The notes under the pieces were generated by a model. The model saw only the letters and a program-made list of their open reading frames with translations. It was not told the DNA's origin and ran no database searches. Below are positions 1 through 9,000 of a DNA stretch of 64,000 nt, piece by piece. The stretch covers positions 1,364,001 to 1,428,000 of the forward strand of contig NZ_CP065521.1 of assembly GCF_018986735.1 (NCBI RefSeq), read 5' to 3'. Positions within the stretch are counted from its first letter, which is position 1. Every line of letters starts with the position of its first letter. The stretch is from Schaalia sp. 19OD2882. Its GTDB lineage: Bacteria; Actinomycetota; Actinomycetes; Actinomycetales; Actinomycetaceae. Position numbers and translations under genes: made by a program.

Positions 1-842
1 CGCTGGAGATGTTCGAGGCTTTCCTGGAGGCCGGCGGCACCGTGGTCGAGGGCGCCCCGTGGCACGGGGACGGAGCCGCTCCTGACGTCATCGGCTCGTG
101 CCTGCCAGTGGTCGGCCGGCGCCATGTGGTCATCGTGTGGCGTGGAGGTACTCGCTTCGTCGGTGGCGGCACCCAAGTGCCGTCGAGCGCCGCAGGCGAC
201 ATGTTGGCCTCCCTGGACGACTCGTTGCAGCGCCTCGGGACGGACCACGTCGACCTGTGGTTGGCCTGCCCGGACCCGGACGTCCCCCTGGACGAGTCCC
301 TGTCCGCTCTGGAGCGCGCCCACCGCAGTGGCCGTGCAGCCTACGTGGGCCTGTCCCATCGGGGCTTGTGGGACACGTCAAGGGCGCTCGCCGCCTCCGA
401 GTTCGCGGGGCGCGCTCCCGTGGTCGCGATCGAGGAGGAGTTCTCCCTTCTCAGAGCCACGCAAGGGCGTGAGCTCCGCGATCGTGCCCGGGCCGCCGGC
501 ATTGCGGTGATCGGCCACTCCCCGTTGGCCGGTGGGGTGCTCACCGGAAAGTACCGGCGCACCACTCCGCCGGATTCACGCGCAGCCTCCGAGCACCTGT
601 CCCACTTGGTGGTCCCCTACTTCGCCTCGGGGCGCAACGTCGTCGAAGCGCTGGCGCGAGCCGCGCAGGGCTTGGACCGGTCCATGGCCGATGTCGCCCT
701 CGTCTGGGCGAAGGACCACCCCGGGGTGGCCAGCACGATCGTCGGACCGCGCACGCTGCGCCAACTCGAGTCGATGCTCGCCGCCACCGAGCCCCTGCCC
801 ACACCGATCAGGTCGGTGCTCGACGAGGTCGCGGGTCTGTGA
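1..842 (+). CDS. Aldo/keto reductase-like protein, probable pseudoenzyme (5' end outside window)
   Basis: The reading frame is open to the left edge and an in-frame ATG lies at 9, so the true start is probably outside the window. The protein has the AKR barrel pattern: a RLGTDHVDLW strand, a PLDESLSALE helix, a YVGLSH strand, and a C-terminal cofactor-loop-like segment (IVGPRTLRQLES). All four catalytic tetrad positions look substituted by eye. The usual Asp and Tyr of the DTAxxYG motif are Glu and His (VEGAPWHG), the Lys of VIATK is Arg (VIVWR), and the His after DLYQ is Cys (DLWLAC). The fold assignment is secure. Loss of reductase activity is inference. It could be a regulatory or binding AKR, like K+ channel beta-type homologs. 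Confidence 0.75.
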   Translation, partial: LEMFEAFLEAGGTVVEGAPWHGDGAAPDVIGSCLPVVGRRHVVIVWRGGTRFVGGGTQVPSSAAGDMLASLDDSLQRLGTDHVDLWLACPDPDVPLDESLSALERAHRSGRAAYVGLSHRGLWDTSRALAASEFAGRAPVVAIEEEFSLLRATQGRELRDRARAAGIAVIGHSPLAGGVLTGKYRRTTPPDSRAASEHLSHLVVPYFASGRNVVEALARAAQGLDRSMADVALVWAKDHPGVASTIVGPRTLRQLESMLAATEPLPTPIRSVLDEVAGL

Positions 843-917
843 GCAGCCCGTCGGCGTGAGCGACACGACCGTGCTTTGGCCCGCCCAGCGCCCCGGGCGG
901 CCGCGACCGGCGGCGGT

Positions 918-1175
918 TCAGTCGGCGAGGATGTCGAGGACCTCGTCATCGTCCTCGTCGAAGTCGTCGTCGAAGTCGTCGAGCAGGTCGAAGGGCAACT
1001 CGACCTCGAAGGTCGTGAACAGCTCGTCGTCGTAGGTGAAGAAGGCGTCGCGGAGCCTCTCCTCAGCCGCCTCCAAGCCCCGACCGTCACCGTCCTTGGC
1101 CGCCCGCGAGGCGTCGTAGTGGTGTTCGAATGCCGCGATGAGGCGGTTCAGTGCGAGTCGCGGGTCCTGTGCCAT
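918..1175 (-). CDS. Small acidic conserved hypothetical protein (85 aa)
   Basis: This 85-residue protein ends in a strongly acidic tail rich in Asp (DDFDDDFDEDDDE near residues 66-78). The N-terminal half is a likely helix (LALNRLIAAFEHHY). It has no signal peptide, membrane segment or recognisable catalytic motif. A TAGGCT -10-like box (1184-1189) ends 8 nt before the ATG, with GAGGAC directly in front of the start, so a leaderless or very short-leader transcript is plausible. The gene follows the flavoprotein gene on the same strand after an 18-nt gap. I recognise no function. Similar short acidic proteins are common unnamed actinobacterial annotations. Confidence 0.7.
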   Translation of the reverse strand: MAQDPRLALNRLIAAFEHHYDASRAAKDGDGRGLEAAEERLRDAFFTYDDELFTTFEVELPFDLLDDFDDDFDEDDDEVLDILAD

Positions 1176-1193
1176 GTCCTCAGCCTATCGCTC

Positions 1194-2291
1194 TCACGGC
1201 AGGTTGAGTTGCGCGCGGATGACCGAGACCATGAGGTCGGTCCCCTTGATCTCCGCGGTCTGCTCGGCGCCGATGACACGCGAGTTCCCGTCCGCGTCGA
1301 GCAGCTGGGAGGCGCCCATGGTCGGCCCCAGGGGAAGGATCACCCATTCCTTCGTCGGGTGGTAGACGTGGGTGGCCTCTCCCCCGTCGATCTGGGCGCA
1401 GATGTTCGCCATGACCACCCGCGCCTGCTGGCGCGCGGCATCGGCCCGCTTCGACTCGCGCACGTCAGTGAGGTCACCGACGGCGTAGACCCTGTCGGAG
1501 CCCACCACCTGCAGGTTCGCGTTCACGCGGATCGTACCGTTGGGATGCAGGCGCGCCTCGTACTCGGTGCCGGCCAAGTACCCGGAGTTCGGGCGTGCCC
1601 CGTGGCACTGGAACCATGTGTCGGCCTCGACGGCCTCACCGCTGGTCGTGTGGACGACGAAATGCCCGAGTTCGCCCACGTTGTGGGGAGGCAGGTATGC
1701 GAGCTGTGTTCCCGTGATGATGCGGACCCCGAGCTCTTCGAGCTGGGAGCGGATCTCGGATCGCAGTTCCTCGGAGTATCCCGGGGTGGACAGGATGTCG
1801 GACTCACGTTCGACGATCGTGATCTCCAGGTCGGGGAAGGAGCTGGCCAGTTCGCCCGTGAACTCGATGCCGACGGTGCCGCCACCGACCAGCAGCACGG
1901 ACTTGGCGTCACGCAGGTTGGCGTGGAGCTGGTCCAGGCGGGCCTTGGCGACTTGGGCGCGCGAGGAGGAGTACTTCGCCGGGAAGGGGTAGGAGGACCC
2001 TGTGGCCAGGACGACGTAGTCGGCCTCGATGGGCTCACGACCGAAGACGTGGACGGTGGTGCCCTCCACCCTGGAGACGGTGCCTTGTACGAAGCTTCCG
2101 TTCTTCAACAGGTTGGTGTAGGGCATGAAGATCGTGTGCTGCCAGACCTCGTCGACGGCTGCTCGCAGGGCCGCAGCATGGTGGACGAACTCGTCCTTCT
2201 GCTCGACCAGGACGACCTCGGCGAAGGGATCCAGTCCCTTGGCAACGGTCACTCCGCCGTATCCTCCACCAACCACCACGACTCGGGCCAC
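1194..2291 (-). CDS. NAD(P)/FAD-dependent oxidoreductase (NDH-2 / AIF-FSP1-like)
   Basis: This is a two-dinucleotide-binding-domain flavoprotein. An FAD-binding GGGYGG motif sits at about residues 7-12, an ATG motif (VVLATGSS) near 98, a second NAD(P)-binding GGGTVG near 136-141, and the C-terminal FAD motif YAVGDLTD near 270. The frame is open further upstream to an ATG at 2387. I chose the GTG at 2291 because GAGGAGG lies 5 nt before it and the Rossmann strand begins right after it. That gives 365 aa, normal for AIF/FSP1-like or NDH-2-like enzymes. It has no obvious membrane-anchoring C-terminus. It probably transfers electrons from NAD(P)H to a quinone or other acceptor. The substrate cannot be read from sequence. 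Confidence 0.85.
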   Translation of the reverse strand: MARVVVVGGGYGGVTVAKGLDPFAEVVLVEQKDEFVHHAAALRAAVDEVWQHTIFMPYTNLLKNGSFVQGTVSRVEGTTVHVFGREPIEADYVVLATGSSYPFPAKYSSSRAQVAKARLDQLHANLRDAKSVLLVGGGTVGIEFTGELASSFPDLEITIVERESDILSTPGYSEELRSEIRSQLEELGVRIITGTQLAYLPPHNVGELGHFVVHTTSGEAVEADTWFQCHGARPNSGYLAGTEYEARLHPNGTIRVNANLQVVGSDRVYAVGDLTDVRESKRADAARQQARVVMANICAQIDGGEATHVYHPTKEWVILPLGPTMGASQLLDADGNSRVIGAEQTAEIKGTDLMVSVIRAQLNLP

Positions 2292-2412
2292 AGTTGCCTC
2301 CTCGGTTCGATTCGTTCGATCTGGGTTCATCGTCTCATCCATGCCCGCTGACGCGCTGGGACGTTGAGCCGACATGACCCACTTCACCCGCGTCGACCCG
2401 GCCCGTAGGCGC

Positions 2413-3450
2413 TCAGACCAGGCCCAGGGCGCGGCGCACGTCGGGCGGGAAGAAGTTGGGGCCTTTGAGGACCTTGCCGTCCTCGCGAAGCTTCACCGTG
2501 CCATCGGGCATGAGTTTGGACAGGTTCGAGGCCTGCACTTCCGCCAGGACGGCGTCCAGGTCGATCCCGCACTCCAACGCCATCCCGTAGATGACGTAGA
2601 TCATGTCCGCCAAGGCGTCGGCGGCCTCCACCACGTCGCGTGCCCCGTCGTCGGCCGCCGATGCCTGCGCCACGGCCTCTTCGACGAGGGCGCAGGCGCG
2701 GGCGCCGTGGACGGCTCCGACCAACTCGGCGAACTCCTCGCCGATGAGGCTCATCCGCATTCCCAGGCGCTCGATGTCCAGGGTGGGTTCCTGGTGTGCG
2801 GCCAAACGGTTGGGCATGGAGTAGGTGGAGTGGAACTGGGCGACCAGCGCCCCGGGCCTGGAGGGGTCCAGAGCCTGACCGTGTGCGGCCGTGGGGCCGG
2901 GGCCGTCCCACGGGCACGCGGGTTCGCGGGGGTCGTCGGCCAGCAGGCCCGCGACCCACAGTCTCCTGCCGGCGCGACGCTGGACGCCCTCCCGTCTGAA
3001 TCCGCAGCGCCACACGGGCTTCCACGAGCCCCAGTTGCCCACGTCGGCCAGCCACTCCACCCGGGTGGCACCCAGGTGTTCGAAGGCGGCCTCGACACTC
3101 AGGCGTACGGCCTCGGACATGAGACCCTCACCCCAGCGATCCTTGTCCAACCAGTAGCCGATCTCGAAGCTGCCGGGGTTCCTCACGCCCGCGAACAAGC
3201 TGATGACTCCCACCATGGCGCCTGTGGCGACCTCGACCAGCGCCCAGTCGGGGCTGCCCGCCTCCCAGCGGCCGGCTGCGCCGCCCGTCCACTGCTCGGC
3301 CATTTCCTCGGTGTAGGGCCACGGGATGCTGGTCCACCGCGAGTATTCGTCGCTGGAGTCGAGGATCACGTGCAACTGCCCCGCGTGTTCGGGTGAGACG
3401 GGCACCAGGTTGACCCTGGTGCCTTCCACGGTGAATGGGGTGATCGCCAT
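2413..3450 (-). CDS. GNAT acetyltransferase fused to a MazG/PRA-PH-like pyrophosphohydrolase
   Basis: This 345-aa protein has two domains. Residues about 5-165 are a RimJ/RimL-type GNAT domain, with the GYWLDKDRWGEG acetyl-CoA region at 98-109 and an ATRVEW strand near 128. Residues about 205-345 resemble the all-alpha NTP pyrophosphohydrolase (MazG/HisE) superfamily: EEFAEL near 238-243 and EAADALADMIYVIYG near 275-289 supply the acidic metal-binding helices, followed by NLSKL and a GKVLKGPNFFPPD tail. The linker is about 40 residues and rich in Pro and Gly. A GGAGG ribosome site precedes the ATG. The upstream DsbA-like gene ends 1 nt before the start, so the two are probably cotranscribed. 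Acceptor and nucleotide substrates are unknown. Confidence 0.82.
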   Translation of the reverse strand: MAITPFTVEGTRVNLVPVSPEHAGQLHVILDSSDEYSRWTSIPWPYTEEMAEQWTGGAAGRWEAGSPDWALVEVATGAMVGVISLFAGVRNPGSFEIGYWLDKDRWGEGLMSEAVRLSVEAAFEHLGATRVEWLADVGNWGSWKPVWRCGFRREGVQRRAGRRLWVAGLLADDPREPACPWDGPGPTAAHGQALDPSRPGALVAQFHSTYSMPNRLAAHQEPTLDIERLGMRMSLIGEEFAELVGAVHGARACALVEEAVAQASAADDGARDVVEAADALADMIYVIYGMALECGIDLDAVLAEVQASNLSKLMPDGTVKLREDGKVLKGPNFFPPDVRRALGLV

Positions 3451-3451
3451 G

Positions 3452-4129
3452 TCAGTTCCTCCGGGACTCGGCGTGTGCGGTGGTCAGTGCATTGACGAGG
3501 GCGGTGGTCGGCTGCATTCCCTGGACGACGAAGGTGTCGTCGAGCAGCAGGGTGGGCACCGCGTCGACGCCCATGTGCATCGCCATCTGGAAGTCGGACC
3601 ACACCTGGCTCGCCCGCGCTTCGTCCCCCAGGGCGGGGATGACGTGTTCGGCATCGATCCCCACGTCCTGGGCGCATCCGACGAGGACATCCGGGTCCGA
3701 CAGGTCCAGTCCCATTTCGAAGCGGGCCCTGAACAACGCGTCGGTGAGCCTGAGGACGTGGGTGTCCGCCCCTTCGGTGGCCTCGCCCTCCATGTCGAGG
3801 TCGCGCGCGGCGGCGATTGTTCGATGGGCGCTGACCGTGGGTGCCACGACAAGGCGCGCGAAGTCGTAGCGGATGCCTTCGGCGGCCCCCAGGTCGCTCA
3901 GGCGGGTCGTGTGCGCCAACGCCTGTTCGAGTTCCATGCCTTCGGAGTCCATGAGGTGCTGGATCCAGGGCTCCTTCAGAGTGCGGTCAAGGTCGGGTTC
4001 GAGGAAGTAGGGGTGGACGAGGACCTCGGCCTCGCCCCCAAAGTCGACCTGCGTCAGCGCGGTCCTCAGGTGGCGAAAACCGAGGTGGGACCACGGGCAT
4101 CCGAGGTCCACCCACATGTCGATCCTCAT
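3452..4129 (-). CDS. DsbA family oxidoreductase (FrnE-like)
   Basis: This 225-aa cytoplasmic thioredoxin-fold protein belongs to the FrnE / 2-hydroxychromene-2-carboxylate isomerase-like DsbA group. It begins directly with the first beta strand and active site (MWVDLGCPWSH, Cys at residue 11). The cis-Pro region is present as GVDAVPTLLLDD near residue 189, followed by VVQGMQP. The active site is CPWS, not CxxC, so only one redox cysteine is present. The open frame extends much further upstream, but that extension would run through the tRNA and its terminator, so the ATG at 4129 is used. There is no signal peptide. It is probably a monothiol or glutathione-dependent enzyme. Confidence 0.85.
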   Translation of the reverse strand: MRIDMWVDLGCPWSHLGFRHLRTALTQVDFGGEAEVLVHPYFLEPDLDRTLKEPWIQHLMDSEGMELEQALAHTTRLSDLGAAEGIRYDFARLVVAPTVSAHRTIAAARDLDMEGEATEGADTHVLRLTDALFRARFEMGLDLSDPDVLVGCAQDVGIDAEHVIPALGDEARASQVWSDFQMAMHMGVDAVPTLLLDDTFVVQGMQPTTALVNALTTAHAESRRN

Positions 4130-4266
4130 GGCGGCCAGCTCCTTCCCGCGAGGTCGGGGCGGTGGCCGACCTGGAATGCACCCTACCAACGTGGACGCCG
4201 ACCCCCGGTGCGCCGCTCGCGCTCCTCGGCGCCCGGAGGGACGGCAGGCAAGGTGTGGCCACCGAT

Positions 4267-4297
4267 TTGGTGGATGTGTCCGGCCTCGTGATAGAGT
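4267..4297 (+). promoter_or_regulatory. Possible promoter of tRNA-Leu
   Basis: TTGGTG at 4267-4272 and TAGAGT at 4292-4297 are separated by 19 nt, about 40 nt before the mature tRNA. The spacing is long and the -35 is imperfect, so this is tentative. Confidence 0.35.
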
Positions 4298-4337
4298 CTT
4301 CCCGCCCTCGACGGATGGAAGCGTTCGTCGGTCACCT

Positions 4338-4423
4338 GCGCGGGTGGCGGAATAGGCAGACGCGCTAGCTTGAGGTGCTAGTCCTCGTATTAGAGGGTGG
4401 GGGTTCAAGTCCCCCTCCGCGCA
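4338..4423 (+). tRNA. tRNA-Leu (anticodon GAG)
   Basis: This is an 86-nt class II tRNA. The acceptor stem is GCGCGGG/TCCGCGC with one G-U pair. The anticodon stem is CTAGC/GCTAG with loop TTGAGGT, giving anticodon GAG (reads CUC and CUU). It has a long variable arm typical of tRNA-Leu and a T arm GGGGG-TTCAAGT-CCCCC. The 3' CCA is not encoded. A strong terminator follows 8 nt downstream. Confidence 0.97.
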
Positions 4424-4430
4424 CGGCACG

Positions 4431-4465
4431 AAAGCCCGGGACATCGAAATGATGTCCCGGGCTTT
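4431..4465 (+). terminator. Rho-independent terminator after tRNA-Leu
   Basis: A perfect 15-bp inverted repeat (4431-4445 and 4451-4465) with a 5-nt loop begins with AAAGCCCGGG and ends with CCCGGGCTTT. It can terminate the tRNA on the plus strand. The A/T ends on both sides mean it could also act on minus-strand transcripts from the MarR gene. Confidence 0.9.
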
Positions 4466-4636
4466 TCCCGTCGGTTCCCACCCGCCCCAGCCGTCCCGCG
4501 AAATTCGTCCGTCGCCCTGCGAGATTCGTCCGTCAGGGTGTCGAAGCGGAGTCCCCGCAAATGAGGGAATGGTGACGAGGGTCACTGAGGGGGCCCGTCG
4601 AAGTGTGGATGAAATCGACTGGCGAATCCGTGCGGA

Positions 4637-5119
4637 TCAGCTCGCGACCTTGTCGAGGCTGGATTCCAAGCGACCGAAGAAGTCGACCAAGACGCCCAGG
4701 GTCTTCTCGTCCATTCCGTCCAGGATCTGCTCGCGAACGAGATCCTGGTGGATACGGGTCGCCTTTGCGGTGGCGTTGCGTCCACTCTCGGTCAAGGTGG
4801 CGTCGAAGCCGCGCTTGTCACCTGCGGAAGTCTCGCGGATGACGAGGCCGTCGCGCTCCAGATGGGTCACCAGGTAGGACACACGCGAGGGCGAGAAGCT
4901 GATGGACTCCGCCAACTGGCCCATGCGCAGGGTCTGGTTGGGGGCTTCCCACAGTGCCAGCAGGACGTGGTAGTCCGGCAGCGACAGCCCGACGTGACGC
5001 TTCAGGCGCGTCTCGAGGACTGAAGTGAGCTGGCTGAGGGTACGGAAGAATGCGCGCCAAGCGACGCCGTTCTCGCTCGAGGAATCCTCGGTCAGATTCA
5101 TGTGGGATGGCATGGTCAC
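4637..5119 (-). CDS. MarR family transcriptional regulator
   Basis: This 160-aa protein has the MarR winged-helix arrangement: an N-terminal dimerisation helix, a YHVLLALWEAP helix near 50, a recognition helix SFSPSRVSYLVTHLERDGLV near 74-93, and a wing with the conserved basic DKRGFDATLTESG near 101-113. The GTG at 5119 is preferred because AGGA lies 6 nt upstream; ATG codons at 5113 and 5101 are alternatives. It is divergent from the HAD hydrolase gene. A perfect inverted repeat in the shared intergenic region (5226-5242) is a candidate binding site. The ligand is unknown. Confidence 0.9.
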   Translation of the reverse strand: MTMPSHMNLTEDSSSENGVAWRAFFRTLSQLTSVLETRLKRHVGLSLPDYHVLLALWEAPNQTLRMGQLAESISFSPSRVSYLVTHLERDGLVIRETSAGDKRGFDATLTESGRNATAKATRIHQDLVREQILDGMDEKTLGVLVDFFGRLESSLDKVAS

Positions 5120-5225
5120 TGGTTGTCCTGTTCGTTGGTCCGACGCAACAGGTATCCTGTGCCCGTTGCGCGTTTGTCGCCGTCATGCTATCTGCGACGA
5201 CGATGCCCGACGCGCACGGATTCCC

Positions 5226-5242
5226 GAAAATCACGGATTTTC
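5226..5242. promoter_or_regulatory. Inverted repeat between marR and HAD gene, candidate MarR operator
   Basis: GAAAATC and GATTTTC are perfect 7-bp arms around ACG, immediately before the first possible start of the HAD gene. The surrounding DNA is visibly more A/T-rich than the flanking genes. MarR proteins commonly bind such palindromes in divergent promoter regions. Assignment to this regulator is inference. Confidence 0.45.
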
Positions 5243-5243
5243 A

Positions 5244-5939
5244 ATGTCTGAATACTGGTACTCAAATATGATGGTCGAAACTCCGAAGCAATCACTTTCC
5301 TTCACTTGCGTCTTCTTCGACGTGGACGGCACTCTGGTCGACTCGGGCGGAGCGGTGATCGACACTTTCGTCGAGGTGCTCACCGAGTACCGCCTGCCCG
5401 TCCCTTCTCGGGAACACCTGCGTCGCCACGTCGGTCCCCCACTGTGGAGCTCACTGTTGGAACTCGGGACCCCAAAGGACATGCTCGAAACGGTGATCGC
5501 GAACTACCGGAGCCGCTACCACGAGCGTTTCCTCGACCCGCCCCTCTTCGAGGGGATCGACCAGGTGGTGAAAGACCTGTCGGCGGCAGGCGTTGCCATG
5601 GCCACCGCCACCTCCAAGCAGGAGCCACTGGCTCTGGCCCAGCTCGAACACCTGGGGTTGCTCGACCACTTCACGGTGGTGGCAGGTGCAACCCCGGATC
5701 CGGCGTGCACGAAGGCGACTGTGCTGCGCGACGCCTTGGCCCGCTTGGGGGCCGCTGGCGCCGACACCTCTCGCCCGGTGCTGGTCGGGGACCGCCATTT
5801 CGACATCGAGGGAGGCCGAGCGGTCGGTGTCCCGGTCATCGGAGTCGGTTGGGGATACGCGTCCGAGGGTGAGCTGGACGGGGCGGACGCCTTCGCCGCG
5901 GACCCTGCGGCGCTGTCGCGGCTTCTCCTGCCCCACTGA
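5244..5939 (+). CDS. HAD family hydrolase (phosphoglycolate phosphatase-like)
   Basis: This is a HAD subfamily IA protein of about 231 aa. Motif I is DVDGTLVDS near residues 25-33, motif II is around TATSKQE near 124-130, and motif III/IV is GDRHFDIEGGRAVGVPVIGVGWGY near 180-203. A helical cap lies between motifs I and II, as in Gph/PpaX phosphatases. No start has a good ribosome site. ATG at 5244 is used; ATGs at 5268 and 5271 are alternatives, and TATGAT at 5266-5271 could itself be a -10. It is divergent from the MarR gene, which may control it. The natural substrate is unknown; small phosphorylated metabolites are typical. Confidence 0.88.
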   Translation: MSEYWYSNMMVETPKQSLSFTCVFFDVDGTLVDSGGAVIDTFVEVLTEYRLPVPSREHLRRHVGPPLWSSLLELGTPKDMLETVIANYRSRYHERFLDPPLFEGIDQVVKDLSAAGVAMATATSKQEPLALAQLEHLGLLDHFTVVAGATPDPACTKATVLRDALARLGAAGADTSRPVLVGDRHFDIEGGRAVGVPVIGVGWGYASEGELDGADAFAADPAALSRLLLPH

Positions 5940-6008
5940 TCGAGCCTGCGCGGACGAACCCCACCTGCCCCAGGGAGCTGGTGCTGCGTCGGGGGTCCGG
6001 AACCTGTG

Positions 6009-9000
6009 TCAGTGGAAGTCGCGTGATCGCACCGGCAGGGGCATGGGCAACTCCCACATGCGATGCGCCTGTACTCCCACTGCGCCGTCACCCTTCTGGA
6101 TGCGCCCGCGCACCAGCAGCGCGCGCGAGGACAGCGCCGTGCGCCGATTCGCGGCCCACACGTCCTTCGAACAGCTCACGTTGACCAGACCGGCCTCGTC
6201 CTCCAGAGACATGAAGGTGATGCCGCGCCCGGTGTGGGGCCGCTGCCGGTGGGTGACCAGCCCTGCGACGGTGACGACCTCGCCGTCCTCGATGTCGGAC
6301 AATTCCTCGGATCGGCGCACCTGCCGAGTCGCAAGCCACTCGCGCACGTGGGCGATGGGATGGTCTCCGCAGGTCAGCCCCATGGACAGGTGGTCGTGGA
6401 CAAGTTCCTCGGCCGGAGACATTTCCGGCAGAAGCGGCGCCCTCGTCCCCACTTCGGTACCGGGGATGAAGGGTTGGACCCAGTCGCCGCACCCGACGGC
6501 CCCGGCCACCCACAGTCCCTCCCGCCGGCTCATCCCCAAGGAAGCAAGGGCCCCGGCCTTCGCCAGGAGTTCCACCTCCCGGGTGGACAGACGGGCCCGA
6601 CGCGCCAAGTCCGCGACATCGAGGAAGCGCCCCTCCTTCCGCGCCTCCACGATGCGCTCGGCGGCCTCCCCCAGCCCCTTGACCGACGCCAGGCCCACAC
6701 GCACACACAGATCGAGGTGGACGTCCAGGGGGACCGGAGCACACTCCTCCGCACGGCCTTCCTCCCCCATGCCCGTCCACGGTGCCGCCTCGGCCTCGAC
6801 AGCACTGATCTGGACATCGACCGGCCCGATCCTCACCCCGTGGCGCTTGGCGTCGTGGACCAGTGACGAGGACGAGTAGAAACCCATGGGCTGGCTGGCC
6901 AGCAGCGCCGCGTAGAAGTGCTCCGGGTGGTGGACCTTGACCCATGCGGAGGCGTAGACGATGTGCGCGAAGGAGAAGGCGTGTGACTCGGGGAAGCCGA
7001 AGTCGGCGAATCCGAGCAGCTGGTCGAAGACCTTCTCGGCCACGTCCTGCCCGACTCCACGCGCTGCCATGCCCTCCATGAGATGCGGGCGCAGTTCCTC
7101 CATGCGTTCGGGGCTGCGTTTGGACCCCATGGCGCGGCGCAACTGGTCGGCCATCATCGGGGTGAAACCGGCCGCGTCAATGGCGATCTGCATGAGCTGT
7201 TCCTGGAAGAGGGGCACGCCCAAGGTCTTTTCCAGTGCGGGTCGAAGCAGCGGATGCAAGTAGGTGACCGGTTCACGTCCGCTCCGCCTGCGCAGATACG
7301 GGTTGACGGCGTGCCCTTGGATGGGCCCGGGGCGGATCAGGGCCACCTCGACGACGATGTCGTAGAAGCAACGTGGGCGAAGGCGCGGCAAGGTGTTCAT
7401 CTGGGCGCGCGACTCGACCTGGAAGACGCCGACGGTGTCGGCGGCGCAGAGCAGGTCGTAGACGCGCGGATCCTCCTCCGGCAGGTTGTGCAATCCCAAT
7501 GGCTGCCCGTCACGGCCTCGCACCTCGATCTTCCCCAGGGCGTCGAAGGCCTTTCGCAGGGCGGTGAGCATGCCCAGACCCAGCAGGTCGAACTTCACCA
7601 GGCCGGCATCCGCACAGTCGTCCTTGTCCCATTGCAGGACGGAGTGCTTCTCCATGGCCGCCCAGTTCAGGGGACAGACTTCGGCGACAGGCGTTTGGGT
7701 GAGCACCATTCCCCCGGGGTGGATGCCCATGTGGCGCGGCAGGCGCTGCAGGGCTGCAGCCACCGACAGGACGTGTTGTGGGACGGCGTCCTCCTCGCCC
7801 TCGGCGCCCCGTCGGCAGGCCTTGGACCATTGGGTGGCAAGGTCCGGGGCGTACCCCAAGGCCTTGGCGGCGTCACGCACGGCCGAGCGGGGCCGGTAGC
7901 TGATGACATTGGCGACGAGGGCGGCCCTGCGTCTGCCGTAGAGCTCGTAGACGTGCTGGATGACCTCCTCGCGCCTGCCCGACTCGATGTCGATGTCGAT
8001 GTCCGGCGGCCCGGAACGGCCTGTGGACAGGAATCTTTCGAAGAGGAGGCGGTGGCGCACCGCGTCGACGGCGGTGATGCCCAATGCGTAGCAGACCGCG
8101 GAGTTGGCGGCCGATCCGCGGCCTTGGCACAGGATGCTCCGCGAGGCGCAAAAGTCGACGATCTCCTTGACGATGAGGAAGTACCCGGGAAAGTCCAGGG
8201 TGTTGATGACCTCGAGTTCATGGTCGATGACCTGCCAGGCGCGAGGATTCTGCGCACGTGTGCCGTAGCGTCGCCGAGCCCCCTCTTCCGTGAGTTCACG
8301 CAGCCAACTCGCTGGGCTGTGGCCGTCGGGCACATGGGTGCGTGGCAGGTGCGGGGCGGACAGGCGCAGGTCGAAGGCGTGGGTGGCCGCCAGGGCGGCG
8401 GCTTCGGCAACGGCCTGCGGGTGGCGCGAGTGGAGGGCGAGCATCTCCCGCGGGCTGCGCAGGAAGGCGCGCAGCGCCGGCAGGTGCTTCTCCGCACCCA
8501 CGAGGTCGGCGCGTGCTCGTGTGGCTGCCAGGACGTCACCGAGGGCCTGGGAGGAGGGCGAGGCGCAACGCACCGCGCCACTGGCGACCAGTCGTAGGCC
8601 TCGGCGGCGGGCCAAGGCGGCCAGGGTGTCGGCCAAGTGCGGGGGGCTGGTGGGGGTCAGGACGGATTCGATGGCCAGGTGTTCCGCGCCGAAGAGGCTG
8701 ATGAGGTGATCGAGTAGACGTTTCGCGTCGAGTTCGCCCCCGGCGGCGAGGGCGCGCCGCAGAGGCCCTCGGCCGGTGCCGGTCAAAATCGTCCAGTCGT
8801 GGGCCTGGGCTGCGAGGTCGGCCAGGTGGTGGGCGCACTCGCGCTGCCCGGGGCGCGACAGGACGTGTTCGGACATGGCTCGGCACAGGTGGCGTCGTCC
8901 TTGCGGTGAGGAGGTGAGGACGGGCAGGCGGATGCCGGGGTCCTCGGCTCCTGGGACCAGCCCCCATCCGTTCTGCCCCGCTCCGGGCAGGATCCGGGCA

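Noticed and set aside
876..2351. Plus-strand open frame opposite the NDH-2-like gene
   Set aside because: The translation is low-complexity Val/Gly/Asp-rich shadow sequence. The minus-strand genes have recognisable motifs and ribosome sites.
4130..4585. N-terminal extension of the DsbA-like frame
   Set aside because: The extension reads through the tRNA-Leu and its terminator. The conserved DsbA fold starts at 4129.
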